From the NCBI GenBank assembly GCA_003024985.2, contig PXIH01S0003521.1: a DNA stretch of 17,363 bases; one strand, 5' to 3'. Below are positions 1-11,300 of this stretch, one piece after another. Numbering within the stretch: the stretch's first letter is position 1; every line of letters starts with the position of its first letter. This stretch comes from Euperipatoides rowelli. Its lineage: Eukaryota > Onychophora > Udeonychophora > Euonychophora > Peripatopsidae. Under the pieces are notes generated by a model. That model was not told where the DNA came from, did not search any database, and worked only from the letters and a program-made list of their open reading frames with translations. Position numbers and translations under genes: made by a program.

Positions 1-2079
1 ACATATTTAACTTTATTATTAATTATTATTTTAATTTTTGATTTTTCAATGTTTTTTTTTAAATTATGACTTAAAAGAAAATATATTGTATATCAATGGT
101 GATCGGCCAAAAATCATTATGCAGTCGACCGGTATATCACTGTTGGCATTAGTGATACCTCTGATATATACAGTACATTATAATGTATACATTATTATAA
201 CAGTAAGTTGACGTAATAGGACTTTGCTGGCTTTTATAAAATTAATGAAAAACATTACATGAATAATCTATGCTTCACATTATTTTATTTAATTTCCTTA
301 GCTAGTGCTTTAAAAAATGTTCTTTAAACTTATTTCACAGGTAAATTACTCCCCCTCCCATTGCTGTTTGCTTGCTCTGTATTCATTTAATAAATAATTG
401 TTTTTCCTGCTAGACATGATATGAAATAAGTTTTTGGAAATGCTAGATGAAAGAAAATGGTTTGTTTCTTTAATTATTATTTTTTTTTTGTTTTCATTGC
501 TCAGGTAAAAAATTAATTTTCTTTTAACATAATTTCAAAAATGTAAAAGGTAAACCAAAGCAGTATTTGTTGTGTCCATTATTTTGATAATCTGTAGCTA
601 TTTCTGAATAAATTATATTATGTCGTAGCATTGTTTACAATTATTATTATTTTATTTATTTGAATTAATTTATGTTTTTTTTTTTTTTTTGTCTTTCGCT
701 TGCACAAATGCAAAGGCCAGGCTTGAGGGGTAATTTTGTACTAAATGTTTCACTGTAGTCTAAATATTGATTCTTGTAATTTATTTTCTTATTATGATGG
801 AACATTTGTTTAATGTAAACATTTTGGAAGAATTAAACAAATAAGTCTATATTAGATGTTAGCGAGTATGAAATAATGGGAGTATGAAAAATAATTATGT
901 TCAATTTTGTTAACATAAATTGTAGATTATATACTTTTTTTTTCTAAGTTGAAACCTTTCAGTAAGAGACAAAAGACTTCTACCGTAATATTTTTTTAAA
1001 GTTTAAATATGAAAAACTATAAATTGAACTAATGGAATTTTTATTTATGTATAATAATTGAAAATATATTATGCAGAATGCCATCAGAGAGGGCCCCACC
1101 AAATAAGAACGTCACACCTAAATCTTGACCAAAGTTAGGTTAAGTAAGGTGTTGTCCAACAAGTACACAGTTACCATACTTAAACTATTTGATCACTCAA
1201 AGAAATTCAAGTTGTGCCATACAACAGCGCCCCCTAGTTTTTCCTCATCTAAGGTTCAGGAGCGTGTAACCCAAATAAATGTGGCATTTTTCACAAACAG
1301 TCTCTTAAAGAATTCATATTCTAGCCAAACAAGTGTGCTTGGGCAATTTTATAGTACATAGTACCGAACATGGTCACCACTCCCTTTTCCCCTCCAATGA
1401 ATGATAATTGAGCATGATAATTGTTTGGAAGTACCTGTAAATTAGGCCCATATCCTTCGGAGCTAGGGCCTTTTATCTTGAAACAATAATTATTATTTAT
1501 TTTTGTTTNCTTGTGGATATTTTGTAAGCCTGTGGCTAAATTAAGTCAGCTGGCCTATCTGCAATTTATTTATACAATGATTTGTATTTATTTACAGTGT
1601 ATAAATAAACGCAATATAATAATGCGCACTTAATTGACATTCTATAGTACTGTCAAATTTCTACATTAACTAAATTCTAGTAGAAAGAATAATTTAATGT
1701 ATTATAAACATTGTTTTCAACTTTGTCAATTTAGTTTTATTTTACAAAAAAAGAATGTAGGCTTACAGTATATGTAATTACGGTAATAAAATTTTGAATT
1801 TTTTTAAAAAAGGCCTGAAAAATAAATTTTATATAATGTTTATGAATAAAAAAAGAAGTGTGGTAACATGACACCAGATGTCATGTTAAACAAAAATCAA
1901 ATTGCAGATGTTTGTTTTGATTTCTCTTTAAGAGACATCCTGAGATATATTTTAAAACTTTTAGACACTAGGTGACTCCACTACATAACTTTTTTTTCTA
2001 ATATTTTATAATTGATAAATTACATTATATTTTAAAAAGGTTGAATTGTTAATTAATTCTTTATGACTTTTTCTTCCAG
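1..2079. other. Upstream intron sequence, no exon seen
   Basis: A+T-rich sequence with poly-T and ATT-rich runs. No LG or EGF coding with flanking splice sites is visible, so this is probably the intron before the LG2 exon. A 16-bp perfect palindrome (ATAATGTATACATTAT) lies at 180-195. One ambiguous base is at 1509. The only structured part is the possible LINE tail near 1444-1505, listed separately. The open frame at 1125-1361 is not recognisable as a domain. Confidence 0.6.
1080..1505 (+). mobile_element. Possible LINE 3' end, degenerate
   Basis: The segment ends with a short hairpin (AGGCCC at 1444-1449 pairing with GGGCCT at 1466-1471, around CCTTCGG) followed by an A/T tail of ATTATTATTT type. 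CR1/L2-like LINEs often end in a short hairpin plus a short tandem tail, and the surer LINE tail at 4171-4209 also has a TTCGG hairpin. Upstream is an open frame (1125-1361) whose C-terminal half is only vaguely like the end of a LINE reverse transcriptase. The left boundary is a guess. Confidence 0.3.
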
Positions 2080-2301
2080 ATATTGTGATTATTGAACCTG
2101 CATTTGCTGAANACTCCTATATCGCCTATGATACTCCAATGAAAGCTCTAAGCTACATGAAAATCACCATGACGTTTAAACCTCGCACGTTAGATGATGG
2201 CATTCTTATGTACTGTGCCCAGCGAGAAGATGGCAATGGCGACTTTATATCTCTCACTATGAAAAATCAGAGTGTAGAATTCCGTTTTGATACTGGATCA
2301 G
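2080..2301 (+). CDS. HSPG2: Exon: N-terminal half of a laminin G module (perlecan LG2-like)
   Basis: A pyrimidine-rich stretch ending in AG at 2078-2079 precedes the exon, and a donor GTTAGT begins at 2302. The exon enters and leaves in phase 1. The reading frame from 2082 runs 73 codons plus the first base of a glycine codon. It shows the usual LG beta-strand pattern: a SYIAY strand, a KITMTFKP strand, DDGILMY, DFISL and VEFRFDTGSG. NQS near codon 64 is a possible N-glycosylation site. Base 2112 is N and makes codon NAC, which can be Asn, Asp, His or Tyr but not a stop. The upstream exon that supplies the first base of the split codon is not in the window. Confidence 0.9.
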
Positions 2302-5300
2302 GTTAGTAATGTCTCTTTCTGTGAAGTATAGTTTCAGAAAGATAGATTTATTTTTTATTGAGTTTTTTTTTTTAACATGGTCATCTTAGTTTTTATGGGT
2401 ATTCTTGTTGCTCTTTTGTGCTTTTATGTAACAGACCTCTGAACCGTTTTAATCCATCTCATAAACATAGATATACAGTATGTGTAAATGAATTCATAGT
2501 TTTCTGCAGGGTTTGGTCTGTAACCAATGAAATTGCTCTATACAATAGCCAATCATATTCCTCTTATTTCCAACAGTTATAGTTTTTAGTTTTCAGCATC
2601 AAAATGAATTCCAATAAACGTCTAGTATTTTTACTTTATTTATTGATTTAAGAAAATCCATTTTCAAATACGATGTTTTCAAACTAAATCAATTGGAAAA
2701 AAAACAACAGTGTGTCTAGTGTCTAATCTACTTAGAAAACTTAAGATATGATTAGTTCATTGGCTAACAAGATGGAGAGCAAACGGATGGTTGCTGATTT
2801 TTTTCAATAATTACAGATGATAGATGGTCATCTGTCTTAATTGTGCACGCTTGACTGCAGATGTGCACATGATCTATGGATACCTATCCATTTTTACACA
2901 ATGGACAAACATTGCTTAAAAGTAGAAATGAGCATTTAATTTTAGCCTGAGAATCACAAATAATAGTAACTTGAAAAAAAAATATAGATTTTTATGACTA
3001 CTAAGGATTTCATTCTTCTTGTATTCATGGAGGAGTAGGGGGGGTAGTCACCAATGAAATTGTTATATTGCCATATTATGTGACATTTCTAATATTTATT
3101 AGCAGCATATGCTGAGTGACTAATTTCAAAATAATGATGTTTATTTTTATTGGACTACGATAATTTATGACCCTACACGTTTTGATTTCTTAAAAATAAT
3201 ACAATCTCTTATTTCAATTTCTTAAAATTTGTCCTCAAGTCTAATAACTAAGATCACCTTCATTTTATTCATTTGTAATTATTATTTTAGGGTATTTATC
3301 TCATTTTAACTCATTTGCAATCTACATATAGGTAATAATAATCCCAAGTATAACTACACTATCGATGATTCAATTGTTAAAACTGAGTCTTTTCACAAAG
3401 ACTTAGAAATCATTTAAGATAATTATAATTTCAGTTATCAAAATAAACACATTATTGATACAATTAATAAGAAATTTGGTTTTATAAAAAATAATGTTAA
3501 ATATAACACTCCTGAATTATTCAAGATTATTTATCTATACTATATTCAACCCATAATAGATTATGGATCTATATTTTCCAAATTAATAAAAAAAAATCTG
3601 ATAAAATGAAACTTGAAAAGATATTCAAAAGACTAACAAAAAAAGTGATAGGCTTCAAAAGATCGTCTTATAAAGAACGATATAATAGTCTCAGTTTGTT
3701 ATCTCCTTTACAACGTTTGATTGCAAACAATAGTTATCAATCAAAATAGAAACAAGATTTTCCTTATATTAGATCACAGATCTAATATAAGAACTCACAC
3801 ATACACTGTTAAAGTATTTCATAGCTATAATCGGACAATTTCTCGATCCTTTTTGAGACAAAACATTAAAACTTGGAATAATATTCCATCCCAATTATTC
3901 AATGATTATTTTAATAGTTTCAAAATCAGTATAGATCCATATATAAGGAATATATTTTCTTATGAATTTAAGAAATATATAAATTTTCTTGTTTTATTAG
4001 ATATACAGTAACTATGTGTATTTGTTTTGAATATGTATCGGTATTTAGTCAATTTTTTTTTTTGTATTGTATACTGTTTTTGTTTTGTTTTATTATATTT
4101 AAATATACTGTATTTTTATATTTATATTTAATTTTTTTTTTAATATTGTTGATGATATGTACTTGCTGTATAAGCCTTCGGCTTAAACATTGATGAATAA
4201 ATAAATAATTATATCATTTAGGTTAGGGTTACCATACATGTCTTCTTTTTCAATGAATAAGAAATGTCCAGGGGGAGTCAAATATTACAATTGTCCGGGG
4301 TTTTTTTTTTTACAATAATTTGATGAAATTGTTAATTTTGAATGTATAAATCAATACATTATTATTATATTGATTATCATTACAAGTACTAAGAACAATA
4401 TTGCATAAATTATGAATCTCTTTAAATTAGTTGTAAATAATTTATCTATACTAATAGTAAAATTTGGAAGCTAAAACCTGTATAGAACATCTTTCTACTT
4501 TTAGCAACAAAAACCAAGTGAGATTTATTGATTAAATCCAAGAAGTGTAGGCAGGGACGGCGTTAGCCACTAAGCAACCTAAGCACCTCATGGGGGCACC
4601 ACTCCCTGCTCATATGCAAAAAAAAAAGAAAAAAGCTTATCAAATCTATCAAACAGAAAACAAAACGTCCATACAACCAAAAAAAAAAGCTTATCAAATA
4701 TAATGGGGCGCCACTAAAAAATTATCATGGGGTGTGCCACTGTTAGCACCGTTTCTGAGTGTTGGATATAAAACCTTATTAACTTCTTTTTTTTTTTTTT
4801 GGTTGCTTGGTCTCTTAACTTTTTATCCAACAATGCTCTTCTCCTTGATTCGATGGGGAGGGTGGACATCCCCAAACAAGTGCCTGATCATACCTGTAAA
4901 ATTTTTAATCTAATTTCACCATTGCCTCTACCTCCCCCCCCCCCCCCTCCATGCCTATAAACCCCTGCCTTTTTAAAAGGTGGCATCCTTTTGGATTCTG
5001 AGAATATGGTAACCTTAGTAGCTATATAGAAACTCATTATCAAGTTATTTATCCAGTACTAAATATTTAACAGGTCCAGCAATAATTCGCAGTCCTGAGT
5101 ACTTGAAAGAAGAGGAATGGACCAGAGTGACAGCAGAACGGACTGCTCGCAATGGCGCTTTGATTGTTAATGACAATGACCCTGTAACTGGAACTTCATC
5201 AGGAGAAACCAGAGGCTTGAATTTAAGGACACCACTTTTCATTGGCGGAGTTGATGCGCAACGTGTTTCTGTATCTCCTTTTGTTGAAGTAAATCACGGA

Positions 5301-8300
5301 TTCCATGGTTGTATCTCACATGTGAGTGTACAATAAAATTAATTATTTATTTTATTATTAAAATTACATTNTTAGATATTTAAATACAATTCATAAAATT
5401 TTTTTTTCAATTGCAATTCTACTTTTATCATTTCATTAGGCATATGATAATGTAAGTGATGGAAATTTACCAAATATTCTGTCTGAGAATTTTAAACAAA
5501 AATTATCTTTTATTCTATATAATGAAATACAAACTTAAAAGTAAGATGAAATTATTCTACACAATGACATCAGTAAACTTGACACAAATTGGCAATTAAT
5601 TAAACATTAATAATGTGTTGCTTACTTATAAATTTTCAACAGGTAATATTAACTTAATGTAATAGTTCAAATAATCTTAGAGATAATGTCATTTTTCATT
5701 TCCCTGTTAGCATACGATTTAAAAAAAAACTACCATTGAAACTTTTATAAATGCACTTAATGTTAATTTTGTACTGAAAAATTAATTTGAATAACTATCT
5801 GTTAAAAGAAATAAATTATGAGAAAGGCTCAACAAACCCTAACAGGACCACAACCGATCAGGGAAACTCCTGAGCAAAAGAATTTTGGAGAAAAAAAAAA
5901 AATAGTTATTTGTTGTTGATATAATGGAACATATACTTCATCTAGAGCAGTGGTTTCCAACCTGTAGTCCATGGACCACAAGTGTCCCTGGAACATTATC
6001 AGGTGGTCCCTGGCTGTTTTATCAATTAAAAAAAATATCCAACATTTTTAGTTTGGCAACTAATCAATAATCTGTGTTATTGAATATAGGCATATTCTTT
6101 CTAAAATGATTGATTATGGTATTGTGATATTACATATAAGCTGGTGCTCCTACCCATTTGTGTGTGTGTGTGTGAGCTGGTGGTCCGCAACTTATATGTT
6201 GTTATGTATGTAAACCATACAGAACTATGATGTGCAAGTTTAGAACTGATATGTGTGAGTATAATATTGTCTGTAAAACTGTAGCCTGTATGTAAAGATG
6301 TTCCAGCTATCTTACCAAGTCTGTTATGGCTTTAATGTTAGACCCGCTAATGTATAGTTTCTAAGTTATGTTATTAACTAGAGTTGTAGTTTAATCTGTC
6401 TTCCAATTTCTTTCTGGGCATGAGATACACAACATATGTAGTTTGAAAAGTGGTTCTCGCATGTAAAAAGGTCGGGAGCCACTGGTCTAGACAATAGCCA
6501 AGTAATCACCAGTGTAGCCTTTACTCAAAATTTACACATAAATTTAAGATAAAGAAACTATTCATGAATGAACGGGACTTTTTTCTTTTTTGTTTTATTT
6601 TTACATCTGTATGAATATAAATTTGAGTCGATTGTATTGTTGAATCTACTCATCAGTATAACTGTAATTTATTGCATAATTTATAATATATTATGGAACA
6701 TTTTAATAAATATATTTTTAATCTGTAAAGTAATCTGCATTATAGTAAATTGCTTTATTACAAATTAAAAATAAAGATGAGCACAAAGTCCAAACTGTTT
6801 GTTTTGGGCACAAAGGAAATACAATGCAACTCGCAACCAATAAACAAATAATATTAAATGTATATCCCCAAAATAAAATAATGGTGGGGGGGGGGGGGAG
6901 GGACACAGATCCTGGAGTGGCCACCCCCACCACCACCTCTCCAGTAACATACCCATTGGAATGGTGTGGGCATTACAACTGAGTGTGATGCTAATCTATG
7001 TGTATTTCATACTTTACACAACAAACGTGCAAAACCAAACATAAATAATTAGTATTCACACGTGTAAAGGAAGTTGATTGTTTTATTCACTGATAACATT
7101 CTCATGATTAATGACATTAGGCTAAAACGATATTTACTATTAAAAATAGAAAAGTCTTGTTACAAGAGTAAACAATACGTAACTTAAACAAAAATCAGCT
7201 GTTCCTTTACACACGCAAATTGATATAATTTAATAAATGAATTCAGGTCATCGCTATAGTTATTACAAATAATATTTATTAGTTATTTACTTTTTATTGT
7301 ATTAGTTGTTTGGTTCATGTATTTGAGAAATAGCCAATCTTTCTTTATGTATTGTTTATGCTACTTATGCAGCTTTTCTTTGTTTAATAGTAAAGTTGTG
7401 TCAGCATAAACTGATCAATTACAAGACCGTAAATAGTGCATCAAACGATTAACTTTCTTACATGTATGAATTATGCAAATATATTATTCATGTATTTTAA
7501 TTTGCATATGCATGCTCATTCTAAAAGATAAAAGAATGCAGCACACATTTATTTATTTAATTCATAAACTAGATTCATTACAAATGAACCAGGTAAAACA
7601 TTGGCGGTCTTATTACATACAGTATAATGTACTATACAAATATTATATAAAAAATTATATTCTAATTACAATAATTAAATGTCAAAAACTGAACATAATA
7701 TAAAACCCAATAATCATCATATGAACATGCCCCCCTCCCCCTCTTTTTCCCCTCCTTTTCCTCCCTCGCTCTTCCATAAGAATCAAATTTATAAAGGAAC
7801 ACATTCATCCATGCCCATAGGTCTAATTTTGTTCATAATATAAGTATTTGTNGAGTTCTTAAAATATTGTATTTCTAATTTATCAAATGTTGTGACAGGA
7901 AGAGAGTTCCACAAAGAAATAGATCTATTTCCTATGTATAAGTCCCTCACTGTAGTATTATTATAATTGACAAAAATCAAATACTTATGGCTTCTATGGT
8001 TAGATCTCTTATTCAAAATGTAATAATGTCAAATTGTCTTAATTGTTGAGAAATGGTCTTCACCATTTCCAATATTGTTCTCTATTTAGTTATATTTTTA
8101 CTGTTGGATATAGTGAAGACCAAAATCCAATGAGCTTGTACCACCCCTTTGTCATGGTGTATCTTTTGAGTTGTATAGTTGTTCAGTTAATAAAAAAAAA
8201 TATTTTCAAGAGCCAGCTGCTGTTGACTTTATTTTTCTTTGCTGCCATCATTACCAGAGATTTACTGGTATACCATTCTCTCCTCTTCAAACACAACAAT

Positions 8301-11300
8301 CTGTTATATAGTATACAATACTTTTAAAAATAGGATTTGCCCAAGCTCAGTGTCATATACCTCACTTATATGTGCAAGAAGTAAGTAAAGTACATAGTAT
8401 TTTTTAACAGTGGAAGTCTGTATATACTGTATATGCCATATACTTCAGTATATTCTTGACTAAAGTCCTGGTGATAGATAAACATGATGTAGAAAGTAAA
8501 TTCTTATATTTATTATAAGATTTTTGAGATATGCTAAATTCTAAATAGAATTATCTAGAGCTATCCTACACAATTAATCAAAAATTGGACTCTGCATTGA
8601 TCTTAGCCGATTTTAATCCAGCTTTAAAAGAAATGGAATCTTGTATATTGACAATCTAAAAAATTATGCATAGCCTCACAAAATCAAGAATAATTACCGA
8701 TTTTTGTTAATTACAACAACTCCACAAAGCTAGTAGCAGTTTGACCTTTTTTCTGAATCCCTTCTCTATAATAGGTTAACCTTCTGTACATTGTTACCGT
8801 ACTGAGCAAAGAATACCAATGATTATTGCACAAAATATTCAATGAGTTCAAAAGCATATTGACATTGTTCAAAAAGAAAAGTGTCATTTAACAAGAAAAG
8901 TCCTAACATTGCTTGTTCAAAATATGTCCTGGTCAGGGATGTCAGTTTGGAGAAAAAGAGAAGTCGTGACTAATGGAATAGGATTTCCACCAAAAGCAAT
9001 GGTAGCAAGAGAAGCCTCTCCAGAAAATCTATGAAGCATTGTAAATATTTGGCAAAGAATTTAGAATTTATTTTTTATTATTACCATACCAATTAATTTA
9101 TTGAGATATACAGTAGACCTCAGGAAAATCTTAATTTTCGTTTGGCCGTTTTTAAAAAAGTTAGTTAGTTAAATACAACTGCTTGACTTAGACCAGGGTT
9201 TCTTATCTTTTTGAGTCATTACCCAGATTGGGGTAATAATTTGGTTTAGCGACTCAATATGACACATGATTAAGATGGATGAATTTTTTTATTTACAGTC
9301 CTAACCTTGTGCCTTGAACCCTAGCTCCAACTATGTGTGAAATCCACTATACCCCAACCCTATGATAATCAACAGTCCAAACCTTATCCTTACTCTGAAC
9401 CCTAGCTCCAACTACGTGTGAAAACCACTATGCTCCAACCTTATAATCAATAGTCCTAACCATATTAAAATGATACCTTACCGTAACCCTGAACCCTAAC
9501 TCCAACTACGTGAAAACCACTATGCTCCAACCCTATGATAATCCTGAACCCTAACTCCAACTACGTGTGAAATCCACTATGTCCCAACCCTATAATAATC
9601 AACAGTCCTAACCTTAGTGTTACCCTGAAACCTAATGACTGTGAAATTCATTATGACCCAACCCTATGATATATAATCTAATCGCTTTTGATAGATGTTG
9701 ATAATTTTGACACAACTTCTGTTAGCCCTTTCCATAATGATGAAAATACATGCACAGATGTTAAAAAACGTGGTAAAATTGGACTTAGACCTCCGGTTTT
9801 TAGATACTTCTTACAATGACTACGTTTTGGCAAACTTTTAAGAAATGTGGGAAATACAACACAGCAATTCCATGAGCCATACAAACAAAAACAACTTAAT
9901 TAGTAAATACAGAAGCCCTATCTGACAGTGTTGCCAGATGGTGATAGTTACGACAATAAGTTTTAGCAAATTCTGAATAACAAGAAACTGTTACATTTAA
10001 CTTGTTTTTGTTAAAAATATTTCACGACCCACGGAATATACCAAGCGACTCAATTTTGGGTCACGACCCCTAGGTTAAGAAACCCTGACTTAGACAATAG
10101 CATGAAATAAGCATACTGTATAAGTATTGTTACTTTATGTCCAGCCACTGAACCTTAAACATCTTTTGATTTGTACAGCAGTTATTACTGGTAGTTATCA
10201 ACTATTTCATTCAGATGAAAATGAATTTTGTTATTAGATTAGATAAACATACAATTCTGATATTTAGGCTGATCACTTGCTTATTTGATTAGATACTCAA
10301 CTTAAATGTTGTATATTAAGTGTTATATTAAATAACTGGGCCTATAGCATTATGTAAATTTTATGATTATCAATTTACCTAAATAGGCTTATATTAGTTT
10401 TTTAAAAAAAACTAAGAATGTAGTACTCAATCATGCAAAGGACACTGGCGTATTCTTAATTAAAAATGTATTTAAATTGTCAAAATATATATAGAGGCCT
10501 CGCAAGCACAAAATTTCATTAGGCCATTAATATTTTATACACACCATTCACCGTAGCTCAACACCGCTAACATATTGAATACTAAAGATTGTTATTTATT
10601 TATTTGTTTAGATTGAAATGAGTGATATGAATATAGATCTCATAGAATCTGTCATGGACAGTTCAAACATTGAAGATTGTGGTGGACGCTCTCCTTGTGA
10701 AGATCAGCCATGCTTACATGGAGGAATTTGTCGAGCAATTGACCGAAATGTTTATGAGTGCATTTGCCAAGATAATTTCTCAGGTTAGAAATAAAAGTAT
10801 TTTGTTAACTATTTTGAGAACTTCAAGATATTTTTTTTCCTTCATAAAAATTTTCTAAATTGATGAAAATATTTTGAAAACATTGCTTTTTTCTCAATTT
10901 TTTCCTTATAGAATTTTATTTTTTATCAAATTGTACTGCATATATACAATATGTGATCATTTTGCTTTCTCTTTAAAGGTCTAAACTGTGAATTTGAAGT
11001 GGATATATGCCAGAAGAGCCATCCTTGTCAAAATGGAGGCACTTGTGTAGGGGATTCCAGCTCATATACTTGCAATTGCATTCTGGGATTTTCAGGAACT
11101 AACTGTCAAGAAAGTAAGCATCATTTTAAAATTTTTGTAACTCTGAAATTAAAATTAAATATTTTCGGTCAGATCGCCGTACAGGAAAGCTGATGCTATA
11201 TCACAGTGATTAACGTGTAAGTCCTGTTCAGCAGCGATAGTAAGAATCATCCTGATCGAAGAGTGAGCCATCACCGGTGCATATGTTTCTCCATAATCGA

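Larger units (their letters stand above)
4224..5017. mobile_element. hAT-like non-autonomous DNA transposon with a second one nested inside
   Basis: The ends TAGGGTTACCATA (4224-4236) and TATGGTAACCTTA (5005-5017) are inverted repeats matching at 12 of 13 positions and resemble hAT-type termini. No transposase coding is seen. The 8 bases on each side (ATTTAGGT and GTAGCTAT) do not match, so the target duplication is lost or the ends are slightly misplaced. Without the inner insertion (4552-4757 and one target copy) it would be about 580 bp. It contains a 14-base C run (4934-4947). Confidence 0.6.

Noticed and set aside
1125-1361. 78-codon open frame as a possible gene
   Set aside because: No domain or splice support; at best a weak LINE ORF end, noted with low confidence.
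2523-3062. Repeated 13-mer ACCAATGAAATTG
   Set aside because: Flanks differ after a few bases; too short to call a repeat.
5045-5242. Reverse-strand open frame across the LG2 exon
   Set aside because: Shadow of the LG2 exon, whose + strand frame has clear LG motifs and splice sites.
6568-6768. Open frame rich in Ile, Leu and Phe that looks like a small membrane protein
   Set aside because: Composition follows from A/T bias; no start context, splice sites or homology, and it lies in intron 2.
6718-6956. Two overlapping reverse-strand open frames with Pro-rich runs
   Set aside because: The prolines come from the G13 run and CCACC repeats read in reverse; no domain seen.
8043-8327. 94-codon open frame on the + strand
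   Set aside because: Hydrophobic, A/T-driven codons with no recognisable family or splice signals; kept only as a note in the intron entry.
9300-9672. CCCTAA-like motifs suggesting interstitial telomeric DNA
   Set aside because: The motif occurs once or twice per 64-88 bp unit and not in tandem, so this is a minisatellite and not telomere repeat.
9300-9672. CRISPR-like repeat-spacer pattern
   Set aside because: Units are contiguous and degenerate with no unique spacers, and the genome is eukaryotic.
9678-9884. 68-codon reverse frame inside the hAT-like element
   Set aside because: I could not match it to hAT transposase blocks; may be chance.
10670-10858. + strand open frame starting inside the EGF3 exon
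   Set aside because: Wrong frame for the exon, which has five EGF cysteines in the frame from 10612.
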